IMG/VR virus record: IMGVR_UViG_3300034418_008468 | Location: 1 to 64,000 of that record | Reading direction: 5' to 3' (one strand) | DNA from: a virus | Length of the DNA: 64,000 bases | In this document: positions 27,101 to 34,861 of the stretch, one piece after another | Layout: each line of letters starts with the position of its first letter | Numbering within the stretch: the stretch's first letter is position 1 | Notes under the pieces: generated by a model | What the model saw: the letters and a program-made list of their open reading frames with translations, nothing else | Told to the model about the DNA's origin: nothing | Databases searched by the model: none | Position numbers and translations under genes: made by a program

Positions 27101-30100
27101 TTTCCTTGATTACCTTGATTACCCTGGTTACCTTGATTACCCTGGTTACCTTGGAGACCTTGGTTGCCCTGGTTACCTTGATTACCTTGGTTACCTTGGA
27201 GTCCTTGGAGACCTTGGTTACCTTGAACACCTTGAGGTCCTATAAACGAGAAGCTAATGAATACTGTATCGTTATTAGAGAAGTTTCCAGAAGATGCATA
27301 GAATTGGGTAATGTCAAATGAGAACCATCCAGTAGCACCACCAGTTTGTAATTGAGTATTACCAACAACAAACAAATGATATTGGGATGCATCAACAGGA
27401 TCTACAATCTTAACAAGAGCTTGTCTCTCTAGAATTCCATAGTTCTCAATATCTGCAAGGAAGTCTGACAGATCAGTTCCACCACTATCAGTGTTGGCAA
27501 TGTACAACTCAGTTGCACTAGACTGAGTTGAGAAATTATCAAATCTTAATCTTCCAGATCCAGGATTTGCTGCACCTGTTGAAGAACTGAATGTATAAAC
27601 ATAAGTAGTTTCAGCATTTCTACCACTAAGACCTTGGTTACCTTGTAAACCTTGTGTACCTGTTTTAGTGAAGAATACTGTTAATTCTTGTCCATTAGAA
27701 GGAAGAGATCCAGTTAAATAGTTTACTGGAATACTATAATAAGAACCATTATCAGATACAGAACCATCTACTTCAAAGATAATACTTGTGTTTGTAGAAG
27801 AATCTGAGGTAGTAATATAAATGTATCCACGATTCTCTCCAACATTAACTTGAGTATCGTCCCAAGTATCATACCAAGCGGTTTGATCTATTCCAAATAG
27901 ATCTGTATCATCAAAATAAAGTGTAGTTGCGTTTGCAATAGCTGGACTATCAAATCTTAATACCCCTTGACCACCAGAACCTGCTGCGGTAGTAGTATCA
28001 AACTCATAAGGAATACCACCACGGTCTCCAAGCATACCCTGCAGACCTTGGTTTCCTTGAAGTCCCTGATTACCTTGATTACCCTGGTTACCTTGATTAC
28101 CTTGGTTGCCCTGGTTACCTTGGTTACCCTGCAATCCTTGATTACCTTGGTTACCCTGGTTGCCTTGGTTACCTTGAAGACCTTGGAGACCTTGGAGACC
28201 CTGTAATCCTTGGTTGCCCTGGTTACCCTGGTTACCCTGGTTTCCTTGGTTGCCTTGATTACCCTGGTTACCCTGGTTACCTTGTAGACCTTGAATACCT
28301 GTCTTTGTAAAGAAGATGGTTATATCTTGTGCATTAGAAGGAATATTACCACTCAAATAAGTAACAGGTATTTCCTGATAATCAGTTTGGTCTGTTATTG
28401 CCCCAGTTACTTCAAATATTGCACTAACATTAGTTGCAGAATCTGCTGAGGTAATATAAATGTATCCCCTACCTTCTCCAGCAATAACTTGAGTATCATC
28501 CCAATTTGCAACCCAAGCAGAGTGATCTACTCCAAAGATATCATTATCATCAACATATATTTGAGTTACACTACCAATGGTACTATTATTAAATCTAAAA
28601 TCTCCATCACCTGAAGATCCAGATCCAGTAGCAGTATTAAATCTATAAGGAATACCACCACGGTCTCCAAGCATACCCTGGTTACCTTGTAAACCTTGAT
28701 TACCCTGGTTTCCTTGGTTGCCTTGATTACCCTGGTTGCCCTGGTTACCTTGGTTGCCTTGATTACCCTGTAGACCTTGGAGACCTTGGAGACCTTGTAA
28801 ACCTTGATTACCCTGGTTGCCCTGATTACCTTGGTTACCTTGATTACCTTGGTTACCCTGATTACCTTGGTTGCCTTGAAGTCCCTGGTTACCTTGGTTA
28901 CCTTGGTTACCCTGATTACCTTGGTTGCCTTGGTTGCCCTGGTTACCTTGGACACCCTGAGTTCCACTCTTAGTGAATAGTACCGTTACTTCTTGACCAT
29001 TTGAAGGAATATCACCACTTACATAAGTTACAGGAACAGTCCAATAAGTAGTGTTATCTATTACAGCATCATCAACATAGAATATAGAAGTTACATTACC
29101 ACCAGAATCTGCCGAGGTTACATAGAGGTATCCACGATTTAGTCCAGCATTTAACTGAGTATCGTCAAATGTATCGTACCAACCAGTTTGATCAGATCCA
29201 AAAGAATCTGTATCATCAAAATATAATTCTGTAATATTTGCTGCGGTAGCATTGTTATACCTTAATGATCCTTGTCCACCCGTACCTGCTGTGGTAGTAG
29301 AATCAAAGTCATAACGAATACCACCACGGTCTCCAAGCATACCCTGGTTACCTTGGTTACCCTGATTACCTTGATTGCCCTGGTTACCCTGGTTACCCTG
29401 ATTACCTTGGTTGCCTTGGTTACCTTGAAGACCTTGGAGACCTTGGAGACCCTGGTTGCCTTGATTACCTTGGTTGCCTTGATTACCTTGATTACCTTGG
29501 TTGCCCTGGTTTCCTTGTAAACCTTGAATACCAGTTCTACTATGGAACAGTGTTAAAATGTCACCATTAGAAGGTAATGTACCAGTTACATACTCTACTG
29601 AAATTTTATAGTATCCAGATGCAACTTGATTAACACCATTAATTCTAAAAATGTTTACTGTAGTTCCAGATAAAATATCCGCAGAGATAAAGTATAAGTA
29701 TCCTCTATCTGGATTCTCAGTATCATCCCAAACATCATACCAAGCAGTCTGATTATTACCAAGATCATCTAAGTTATCAATATAAATTTGAGTAACTGAG
29801 TTTATTGCCGAGTTGTTATATGCAACATTACCATTTCCAGGATCTTGATCTGTTGTACTCTGAACCCATTCATAACGAATACCTCCTCTATCACCAATAC
29901 CACCCTGAAGACCTTGAAGTCCTTGGTTACCTTGGTTACCTTGGAGACCCTGGTTACCTTGGTTGCCTTGACGACCTTGGTTACCCTGGAGACCTTGAGC
30001 ACCTACACCCTGTAATCCCTGGTTACCTTGTAGACCCTGTAAACCTTGTAGACCCTGTACACCTTGAGAACCTACACCTTGAAGTCCCTGGTTACCTTGA

Positions 30101-32319
30101 TTGCCCTGATTGCCCTGATTACCTTGGTTGCCCTGGTTACCCTGATTACCTTGTAGACCTTGTAAACCTTGGTTGCCCTGATTTCCTTGGTTACCTTGGT
30201 TACCTTGGTTACCCTGGTTGCCCTGGTTACCTTGATTGCCCTGATTACCTTGACGACCTTGTGTTCCTTGGACACCTTGAATAGATACGTCAGTAATCGT
30301 TGCTTTCTTTAAGCTAGAATCACTAATATCATATAAAAGAAGTAGATCTGACTGTTGAATATCTCCAGTTAATTGTGGTTTTTGGAATATAAGATTTGGA
30401 GATACATTAGTAAGATAAGAATTTGTAACTCCTGTACCAAGAGTTGTTTCTTCTAATACAGTATTTCCATTAATTTTATAAACTTTTCCACTTGGAACGT
30501 TTACATTTTCTGTAATGTAAATAGATGCTGTTCCAGATTGCCAAACAATATCTTTTCTAATTGATGTTGAACCGATACCAATACCAGCACCATCTAGGAG
30601 AGCATTATCTCCTACCGATTTTGCAATTCCAATCTTGAAGTCTGGAATATCCAGAGTACCAGTACTAATTGTGATTGTTTCACCATCAACAACTAGGTTG
30701 CCTTTAATTCTAACAATACCTGTGTTATCACCAACACCTGCTGGGTCAAGGGTAATTGTTGATGGACCAGTGATAGAATCACTATTTACAATAATTGCTT
30801 GTCCAAGTGCTCCAGTCTTAAATGATGTACCAGTAACAATACCAGCAACATAAAGATTACTGTTGGCATCAAATCTTAGATCATCAGAACCTTGTGGGAG
30901 ATTAGATGCATTTTTGAAGATTACCTGATATGGATCACCTTCTACTGGACCAGCAACACCCTGAAGACCTTGGTTGCCCTGAAGACCTTGCAGACCTTGA
31001 TTGCCTTGAAGACCCTGAAGACCTTGTAAACCCTGTAAACCTTGTAGACCTTGGTTGCCTTGAAGACCTTGATTACCCTGATTACCTTGGTTGCCCTGGT
31101 TACCTTGAAGACCCTGAAGACCTTGCAGACCTTGAGCACCTTGTAAAGCAGCACTCAAAATTGTATCTTTCTTTAATAAACCATCAGTCTGATCATAGAA
31201 GAGAATAAAATCCTCTGGTTGTGCCTGAGTTTGTACCCTATCATTAATAAATCCAGGATTTGCAGATCTAAGATTTGAATTTGTAATTCCTAATCCAAGC
31301 GTAGTTGCATTTAATACTTCATTTTCAGCAACATAGTATGCTCCATCTGGTTCATGAACACCAAAGTTCACACTAGATTGCCAAGCATCAATACTGAATT
31401 TGTATTTTATTGATTTTCTTACTGATGTAGAACCAATACCAATAACAGATCCGTCAAGATTAGATTCTAATGTCTCATTAGCATTAAAGATAATAGAATC
31501 TGTTCCAAGAACAACATCATTATCGAAGAATGTAATTTGACTACTACTAAATCCAATCGGAGTTCCTTTGATTTGAAGGTCACCCTCAATGAATACAACA
31601 CCATCTTGGAATGGTACAATACTAATTGATGCTGGACCTAAAATTTTATCACCAGTAAGTGCTAATGAACTATTTGTATCAAATCCAGTATAGAATGCAT
31701 CTGCAGTTAGAATACCAGAAATAATATTATCAAAAGATGGAGATGATCCTTGGGTAACAACACCCTTTGGTCCCTTGTACCTATAAGCAACAAGGTAAAC
31801 ATTTCCAGAGTTTACTCCAGAAGGGACTACAGTTCCATTGAAGTTAAGTACACCTGCAGCATAATCAAAGAACCAAGTATCATTTGATCCAGCACCAGCT
31901 GCAGATAGCTGCACACCACCAGAAGCAGGATCACCTCTATAAACTTTAACAATGTAATCTGGACCAAAGCTAGGATCAATCCAATCACCCAGAAGTGTTG
32001 AACTGTTATTATTATACGTTGCTCTACATAAAAATGCTCTATTACCACTAACAGTGGGGTCTGCCGTTAATCTTAAAGCACTTGCTGTTCCATATACCTG
32101 TACAATAGAACTAGTTGCTGAAGGTGGAGTTCCTGGAATATCTCCACTCTCTGACCAAATAAGATCAGAACGAATTACCAGTGGCGAAGGAATAGCTTCC
32201 GCAAATGGTGCTTTTTTGGTGCCTGATAAAGTAGAGTCCTCAGCTATACCAGTTTTGGATGCGGTATAACCTATCTTCTTTAATAGAAAATCTAGCTTTT
32301 GTTCTTGAGATGCTGCCAC
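18145..32319 (-). CDS. Giant collagen-like fibre protein, 4724 residues
   Basis: One uninterrupted frame starting at a GTG (MAASQEQKLDF). Residues 1-195 match the 209-residue tail protein near 47 kb. Two related beta-rich domains follow (about 195-390 and 460-675), separated by short Gly-X-Y tracts. From about 680 to 4610 long Gly-X-Y rods, mostly GNQ and GLQ, alternate with 18 small domains: 14 of one type (RGGxPY...NNQTxWYxxWDDT...RGYIYI) and 4 of another (about 5th, 7th, 12th and 14th). The last 110 residues form a terminal domain (NTRDLGSTTLRWANIY). Gly-X-Y repeats suggest a trimeric collagen-like rod. It is probably a very long adhesion fibre, followed by the collar-domain gene. Confidence 0.9.
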   Translation of the reverse strand: MAASQEQKLDFLLKKIGYTASKTGIAEDSTLSGTKKAPFAEAIPSPLVIRSDLIWSESGDIPGTPPSATSSIVQVYGTASALRLTADPTVSGNRAFLCRATYNNNSSTLLGDWIDPSFGPDYIVKVYRGDPASGGVQLSAAGAGSNDTWFFDYAAGVLNFNGTVVPSGVNSGNVYLVAYRYKGPKGVVTQGSSPSFDNIISGILTADAFYTGFDTNSSLALTGDKILGPASISIVPFQDGVVFIEGDLQIKGTPIGFSSSQITFFDNDVVLGTDSIIFNANETLESNLDGSVIGIGSTSVRKSIKYKFSIDAWQSSVNFGVHEPDGAYYVAENEVLNATTLGLGITNSNLRSANPGFINDRVQTQAQPEDFILFYDQTDGLLKKDTILSAALQGAQGLQGLQGLQGNQGNQGNQGNQGLQGNQGLQGLQGLQGLQGLQGNQGLQGLQGNQGLQGVAGPVEGDPYQVIFKNASNLPQGSDDLRFDANSNLYVAGIVTGTSFKTGALGQAIIVNSDSITGPSTITLDPAGVGDNTGIVRIKGNLVVDGETITISTGTLDIPDFKIGIAKSVGDNALLDGAGIGIGSTSIRKDIVWQSGTASIYITENVNVPSGKVYKINGNTVLEETTLGTGVTNSYLTNVSPNLIFQKPQLTGDIQQSDLLLLYDISDSSLKKATITDVSIQGVQGTQGRQGNQGNQGNQGNQGNQGNQGNQGNQGNQGLQGLQGNQGNQGNQGNQGNQGNQGNQGLQGVGSQGVQGLQGLQGLQGNQGLQGVGAQGLQGNQGRQGNQGNQGLQGNQGNQGLQGLQGGIGDRGGIRYEWVQSTTDQDPGNGNVAYNNSAINSVTQIYIDNLDDLGNNQTAWYDVWDDTENPDRGYLYFISADILSGTTVNIFRINGVNQVASGYYKISVEYVTGTLPSNGDILTLFHSRTGIQGLQGNQGNQGNQGNQGNQGNQGNQGLQGLQGLQGNQGNQGNQGNQGNQGNQGNQGNQGNQGMLGDRGGIRYDFDSTTTAGTGGQGSLRYNNATAANITELYFDDTDSFGSDQTGWYDTFDDTQLNAGLNRGYLYVTSADSGGNVTSIFYVDDAVIDNTTYWTVPVTYVSGDIPSNGQEVTVLFTKSGTQGVQGNQGNQGNQGNQGNQGNQGNQGLQGNQGNQGNQGNQGNQGNQGNQGNQGLQGLQGLQGLQGNQGNQGNQGNQGNQGNQGNQGNQGLQGNQGMLGDRGGIPYRFNTATGSGSSGDGDFRFNNSTIGSVTQIYVDDNDIFGVDHSAWVANWDDTQVIAGEGRGYIYITSADSATNVSAIFEVTGAITDQTDYQEIPVTYLSGNIPSNAQDITIFFTKTGIQGLQGNQGNQGNQGNQGNQGNQGNQGNQGLQGLQGLQGLQGNQGNQGNQGNQGLQGNQGNQGNQGNQGNQGNQGNQGLQGNQGLQGMLGDRGGIPYEFDTTTAAGSGGQGVLRFDSPAIANATTLYFDDTDLFGIDQTAWYDTWDDTQVNVGENRGYIYITTSDSSTNTSIIFEVDGSVSDNGSYYSIPVNYLTGSLPSNGQELTVFFTKTGTQGLQGNQGLSGRNAETTYVYTFSSSTGAANPGSGRLRFDNFSTQSSATELYIANTDSGGTDLSDFLADIENYGILERQALVKIVDPVDASQYHLFVVGNTQLQTGGATGWFSFDITQFYASSGNFSNNDTVFISFSFIGPQGVQGNQGLQGLQGNQGNQGNQGNQGLQGNQGNQGNQGNQGNQGNQGNQGLQGLQGLQGLQGNQGNQGNQGNQGLQGNQGNQGNQGNQGNQGNQGNQGLQGNQGNQGNQGNQGNQGNQGNQGLQGNYGNRGGVPYIFSTTTQNGDPGNGNFRYNNATIGSVTEIYIDNLDDLGNDQTAWYDVWDDTQLNAGLSRGNLVITSADSADTNVNIFNVVGAVTAETGYYRVPVAYVSGSLPTNSEKLVFNFTRSGVQGVQGLQGLQGPDGVSSGDTFEYFYSTSTTAADPGQGFIRFDNSTIENSTEIYLDHRDENGSDLSDFYSFVDQYGSPGNKGFVKIQSQTNANNFYIFRLGGVILESAGANGWSTLDLTSNVSAGTGFSNNEAIFLSFGLAGIQGTQGNQGNQGLQGNQGNQGNQGNQGNQGNQGNQGNQGNQGLQGNQGNQGNQGNQGNQGNQGLQGNQGNQGNQGNQGNQGNQGLQGNQGNQGNQGNQGNQGNQGMLGDRGGIPYLFDTTTTAGSGGQGRIRFNSGTIGSVTELYFDDTDSFAVDQTGWYDTWDDTQVNSGSNRGYVYITSADSSSNTTAIFYVDDVVTDNGTYYTIPVTFVSGNLPTNNQELTVFFTKTGIQGLQGNQGNQGNQGNQGNQGNQGLQGNQGNQGNQGNQGNQGLQGNQGNQGNQGLQGNQGNQGNQGNQGNQGNQGNQGLQGLQGLQGLQGLQGNQGNQGNQGLQGNQGNQGNQGNQGNQGLQGNQGNQGNQGNQGNQGNQGNQGLQGNQGNQGNQGNQGNQGNQGMLGDRGGVPYLFDTTITAGSGGQGRLRFNNGTIANVTNMYFDDTDEFGVDQTGWYDTWDDTVVNAGLNRGYIYITSADSATNVTAVFYVNNTVENNTSYYRVPVTYLSGNLPTNGQAVTVFFTKTGVQGVQGNQGNQGNQGNQGNQGNQGNQGNQGLQGNQGNQGNQGNQGNQGNQGNQGNQGNQGLQGLQGLQGLQGNQGNQGNQGNQGLQGNQGNQGNQGNQGNQGNQGNQGLQGNQGLQGNQGNQGNQGNQGNQGLQGNQGNQGNQGNQGNQGNQGNQGNQGNQGMLGDRGGVRYSFDTTTTAGTGGQGVIRFNDSNIANVSTLYFDDTDSFGVDQTGWYDTFDDTIVNNGLNRGYIYISSADSTSNVTAVFFVDGPVVNNGTYYSVPVNNLTGSLPSNGQDLSVVFTKSGQQGVQGNQGLQGNQGRQGNQGNQGNQGNQGLQGNTGSRGGNPYIFSTTTTNADPGNGVVRYNNSNIASVTEFYIDNLDDLGNNQTAWYNTWDDTVTNTGLVRGYLYITSSDSNQTTVNAFAVSGDVIAQTGYYRIPVTYISGTLPGNNEQLSINFTPAGAQGLQGNQGLQGNQGIKGRDSENSYNYFYNNSTTASDPGSGNLRFNNANIASATAVYIDNTNSDNVNLDTFLQTITEYGSVNKRGFIRIGLANDLTAYNVYEITGVTQNASGAGGWHTISITNVISTTTTISNNTELIVSISVAGPQGTQGNQGNQGNQGNQGLQGNQGRQGNQGNQGNQGNQGNQGNQGNQGLQGNQGNQGNQGNQGNQGNQGLQGNQGNQGNQGNQGNQGMLGDRGGIPYLFDTNTAAGSGGQGRLRFNSGTIGSVTNMYFDDTDEFGVNQTGWYNTWDDTVVNAGLNRGYIYITSADSSTNVTAVFYVNNTVENNTSYYRVPVTYLSGNLPSNGQEVTVFFTKTGVQGLQGNQGNQGNQGNQGLQGNQGNQGNQGNQGNQGNQGNQGNQGNQGLQGNQGNQGNQGNQGNQGNQGNQGLQGNQGNQGNQGNQGNQGNQGNQGNQGLQGLQGIAAARSLGSTFEYTTSTANSDPGTGHLGFNAAVTANFTTFRISETDINLSDVEGILASLDYSDNIPRSIVTVQREVNNLDYVIFSIESARTDNGGWRSYSCTKIAQTGTFSDGDKVFAVIQPVGNQGVQGLQGNIGNRGGVPYDFQGSGGGAPGSGTVTYNSGTFSSITELRINDIDALSNDQSNWIASWDDTALTGGLNRGYIYLISANSAQNTVNIFEVDGSATNNGSYYTIPVNPISGSVPSNGTELTIAFTRSGVQGVQGNQGNQGNQGLQGNQGNQGNQGNQGNQGNQGNQGNQGLQGNQGNQGNQGNQGNQGNQGLQGNQGNYGNRGGVPYNFSTTTTNADPGNGNVRYNNATMSSVSFIYIDNLDVLGNNQTGWYNTWDDTTLNTGLTRGNLVITSADSADNNVNVFNVTGAVQVASGFYRIPVSYVSGSRPANTEKLVFNFNRAGTQGLQGNQGNQGNQGNQGNQGNQGNQGLQGNQGNQGNQGNQGNQGNQGNQGLQGNQGNQGNQGNQGLQGNQGNQGNQGNQGNQGNQGNIGNRGGVPYRWGGTGVPSSGQVRYNNGTFASITAIQVHDIDQLSNDQSNWIASWDDTTLTGGLNRGYIYIISALSSQTTVNIFEVDGNISNNGSYYTIPVNPLSGTNPSVNQEITLAFTRSGVQGLQGNQGNQGNQGNQGNQGNQGNQGNQGNQGLQGNQGRQGNQGNQGNQGNQGNQGNQGRQGNQGLQGNQGRQGNQGNQGNQGNQGNQGNIGNRGGVPYAYGGTGAPSSGQIRFNNATASSVTSITVNDIDALSNNQSGWIASWDDTTLTGGLNRGYIYIISALSSDNTVVIFEVDGNITDNGTYYTIPVNYLAGTSPSVSEEVTLAFTRSGVQGVQGRQGTQGNQGRQGNQGLQGNQGRQGRQGNQGNQGNQGRQGNQGLQGNQGRQGRQGNQGLQGNQGRQGTQGLSNQGTQGNQGRQGNQGNQGRQGTQGLSNQGTQGNQGRQGNQGRQGNQGLQGNQGRQGRQGTQGLQGRQGTQGRQGTQGLSNQGTQGNQGTQATQGTQGLQGNQGRQGRQGTQGLQGRQGTQGLQGNQGTQATQGTQGSANTTTISNNVDNRVITATGSAGTVNAEANLTFTGSVLTIAGNIVPNTNNTRDLGSTTLRWANIYTNDINLSNEGSTNDVDGTWGEYTIQEGENDLFLINRRNGKKFKFMLSEVD
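18490..31145 (-). repeat. Collagen-like Gly-X-Y coding repeats
   Basis: Nine-base units encode GNQ, GLQ, GRQ or GTQ triplets in about 20 tracts separated by non-repeat domains. Proline is almost absent. GNQ dominates the middle; GLQ is common near the N-terminus; GRQ and GTQ concentrate in the final tracts (about 18.5-19.1 kb). Codons vary between synonymous forms, so the DNA repeat is less regular than the protein repeat. Confidence 0.95.
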
Positions 32320-32339
32320 AGATCTTACTTCCCCTTACC

Positions 32340-34451
32340 TTATGTAGACGTGAATGACATGGCAGTAATTGACTGCCCAGAGTTCAATCTCCAACGAATC
32401 AAAATGCGATTGTTTGAGTCATTAGATGAAGATTCTGTACCAAATACACATGTAAATGTTCCGCCAGAACCATTCATTGCACCACCCGAAGAACATCCTG
32501 GTTCTGCTGATGTTGGTACACCAGCACCTCTATATGCTTGGAACATGTCTGCCCAACCATTAGTACCAGATAAAGATGAAGTCCATGTAGAATTGTCGGG
32601 CATACATACCCAACATCCTGCATACGATCCACTAACTGCTATTCTAAATTCAGATACCTGAGATCTTATAAATTGCAATTGGAAATATTGTGCTCCAGTT
32701 CTACCAGAAGAATAATCTGGTCCTACTGGTAACCAAGATCCACTAGAATAATCTGTTTGATCATGCCTCAAAGCACCTCCTCTAACAATAGATTCATATG
32801 CTGCTGCAGTAGTAGAAGCACTAAATGATGTGTAAACTGGTGTGGGATTATCTGCACTAGATCCAGCGTTCACTCTAACAGCATTTCCAGAACCAGTTCC
32901 TAAACTATTAACTGCAATGTTATCTTCATCAATAATATTAGTCCTTGCAGTTGTTCCCATCATATTGACTGCAGGAGTTATAGTTGCTCTTACTGTATCT
33001 GACCCATAAGGAGTTGTTGCAGTGTAGGTAGAGAATCTAGTAGCATCAGTATTAACTGTTTGATGAAGATCTCTAGGTGTTTGAGAAACTAAACATGTTA
33101 CGCCAGTACCTACACCATAATTCTGAACTGGTGGATTAACACCTCCATCAAAATTAGTATAACTTTTACTTCCACCATTTTGAAATCCAGTAGTTTGACC
33201 ACTAGATGTCAGAAAGGTATTCTGAGTGTACATATCACCCGTAGCATTCTCACAAGTTATTACATAAGTAAATGCATTGCTAGAATCTTGTGTGTAATGT
33301 GGTACACCAGAAGAATAATTCAAAGTTGGTGAAGGTGGTGTTACTGGAGTAGTAACACTTAAAACAGGTGCAGTGACTGTACTTCCATCCTCATACCAAT
33401 ATGCCTGCTGGGTAGTATATGCAAACTGTTGAATGAATGCTTTATTAAATCCATCAGGACATGGAGCATTAATCAATCTGGCATCATAAACTTCATAAAA
33501 TTCAGAGTTAATCCCTGGATTTCTTGATGAGAAGAATGCATCTTTATTGTTTGCAATTTGCAAGGAACCATAGATGCCATCATTAGATCCAATGGATAAA
33601 TCTGTAGTACCAACTCCAACAGCATTTACAAATCCAGTAACTGTTCCAGCATCTCCTGGACCATATTCTGTAATATAATTTGAAGTAACGGTATTATCAG
33701 TATTTCTACTATATTGTGTACCTGCTGATGGCGTCAAATCACCATCAGTATTGTTAGTAGGATTAAATCCTGAACACAATCTTCCAACACCAGTCAACCC
33801 AGTCAAAGAGAATGGTTCATTTAAAATAGTTGCTGGTGGTTTTGGAACCAATTTCCCTAGAATAAAATTAATTTCATTCACAGAGTCTTTGGTATAATCT
33901 CCAGTCTCAATTCCAACTGCTCCAGGTAAGAAACCAGCAGATGGGGTTCCAATAACTTGATCACCAAAAAATTCCGATGCAGTTACAAATCCAGTAACTC
34001 TAACATCACCATCTACGGTTAATTTCTTATCTGCATCTGGATTGGTTAAACCAATACCAACACTCTTTGTTTGAGGAACGAATACAAAATCTTCATTAGA
34101 AGCAAATGATGTAACAACGCCTGTTGTTGCAGTTACAAATCCAATAAATTGTGGTGCAGTTCCTTGAGGATCTGATAATTTATCGGTAATTAGATTTTTT
34201 AATTTTGATCCATCACCATAATATTCGGTTGCAGTAACTACTCCAACTACTTCAAGATCATTAGATACAACAATATCTGAGGCGGTTAGGACCCCAGATA
34301 TTGTCGCATCTCCTTGTACAGATAACTCCGCTGATGCATAGGTTGTGCCAATTCCGACCCGTCCAGTTACTTCAAGTACTGTTGAGTCGTCGGTATAAGA
34401 AGCTATACCTATTCTAAGATTTTTCTTGCGTTCGCTTAAAAATTTTGACAT
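32340..34451 (-). CDS. Virion structural protein, 703 residues
   Basis: The N-terminus (MSKFLSERKKNLRIGIASYT, then TVLEVTGRVGIGTT) is shared with the 672- and 170-residue proteins near 48.5 and 45.6 kb. Repeated strands such as VTATEYYGDGS and GIGLTNPDADKKLTVDGDV follow, typical of beta-structured tail-fibre stalks. The centre and C-terminus (LVPKPPATILN, NNKDAFFSSRNPGI, YAGCWVCMPDN, SGTNGWADMFQAYRGAG) align with the 672-residue paralogue nearly throughout. Probably a tail-fibre or baseplate-associated adhesin. It lies 20 bases upstream of the giant fibre gene and is preceded by a late promoter motif. Confidence 0.82.
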   Translation of the reverse strand: MSKFLSERKKNLRIGIASYTDDSTVLEVTGRVGIGTTYASAELSVQGDATISGVLTASDIVVSNDLEVVGVVTATEYYGDGSKLKNLITDKLSDPQGTAPQFIGFVTATTGVVTSFASNEDFVFVPQTKSVGIGLTNPDADKKLTVDGDVRVTGFVTASEFFGDQVIGTPSAGFLPGAVGIETGDYTKDSVNEINFILGKLVPKPPATILNEPFSLTGLTGVGRLCSGFNPTNNTDGDLTPSAGTQYSRNTDNTVTSNYITEYGPGDAGTVTGFVNAVGVGTTDLSIGSNDGIYGSLQIANNKDAFFSSRNPGINSEFYEVYDARLINAPCPDGFNKAFIQQFAYTTQQAYWYEDGSTVTAPVLSVTTPVTPPSPTLNYSSGVPHYTQDSSNAFTYVITCENATGDMYTQNTFLTSSGQTTGFQNGGSKSYTNFDGGVNPPVQNYGVGTGVTCLVSQTPRDLHQTVNTDATRFSTYTATTPYGSDTVRATITPAVNMMGTTARTNIIDEDNIAVNSLGTGSGNAVRVNAGSSADNPTPVYTSFSASTTAAAYESIVRGGALRHDQTDYSSGSWLPVGPDYSSGRTGAQYFQLQFIRSQVSEFRIAVSGSYAGCWVCMPDNSTWTSSLSGTNGWADMFQAYRGAGVPTSAEPGCSSGGAMNGSGGTFTCVFGTESSSNDSNNRILIRWRLNSGQSITAMSFTST

Positions 34452-34487
34452 TTATCAACCTGATGCATGAGTGGTATATACCGTAGA

Positions 34488-34505
34488 TTCTGTTATATAA
34501 CAGAA
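34488..34505. repeat. 18-bp perfect palindrome
   Basis: TTCTGTTATATAACAGAA, a perfect palindrome directly downstream of a late-promoter motif and upstream of the 703-residue gene. It would form a leader hairpin or bind a dimeric protein; no T-run follows it. Confidence 0.5.
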
Positions 34506-34515
34506 CTTTATATAG

Positions 34516-34523
34516 TATTTATT
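34516..34523 (-). promoter_or_regulatory. Late promoter motif AATAAATA
   Basis: One mismatch to the T4 late consensus TATAAATA, 65 bases upstream of the 703-residue structural gene; it overlaps the last codon of the preceding gene. Confidence 0.5.
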
Positions 34524-34831
34524 CAATTAAAAGTTTCTTCATCTCCATATTCTCCAGCATCTTCAATAATTTCTTCTTCTTGAACTTTTGCTTTTTTGCT
34601 GGATCTTCTAGAACTTCTTGCTGCCTTTTCTTGCTGCTGTTTTGATAATTCAGTTAAGTCTTGAACCGTATTTTTTAAAGATTCTACTAATGAATTTAAA
34701 GTTGCTACCTTAGCTTCAAGAGAGATATTCTCATTAAAAAGTTTAAATGTTTTTTGTTGATATACAGTTATCAACGTTTTATAGTCGTCTTCAGAGATAT
34801 ATGAAAATTCATCTCCCTTTTGCCTAGCCAT
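34523..34831 (-). CDS. Small coiled-coil protein
   Basis: A 102-residue protein with a helical, heptad-like core (residues 25-70: SLEAKVATLNSLVESLKNTV), a basic patch (ARSSRRSSKKAK) and an acidic tail (EEEIIEDAGEYGDEETF). It sits among virion genes and may be a fibre chaperone or assembly factor. Its ATG directly follows the T-run of a terminator hairpin and has no Shine-Dalgarno, so its translation signal is unclear. Confidence 0.6.
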   Translation of the reverse strand: MARQKGDEFSYISEDDYKTLITVYQQKTFKLFNENISLEAKVATLNSLVESLKNTVQDLTELSKQQQEKAARSSRRSSKKAKVQEEEIIEDAGEYGDEETFN

Positions 34832-34861
34832 AAAAAAATAGGTGTAGTATATACACCTATT
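34831..34861 (-). terminator. Terminator after the 113-residue structural gene
   Basis: A perfect 10-bp stem (AATAGGTGTA/TACACCTATT, 5-base loop) followed by seven T on the minus strand. The T-run touches the ATG of the next gene. Confidence 0.75.

Noticed and set aside
18490-31145. Short regularly spaced repeats that might suggest a CRISPR array
   Set aside because: The period is nine bases inside one open frame coding for Gly-X-Y; there are no unique spacers.
18468-31208. Many long plus-strand and alternate-frame open frames rich in Leu-Gly, Thr-Leu-Val or Lys-Val-Thr repeats
   Set aside because: They mirror the 9-base collagen-coding repeat in other frames, have no starts or ribosome sites of their own, and disappear where the repeat stops.
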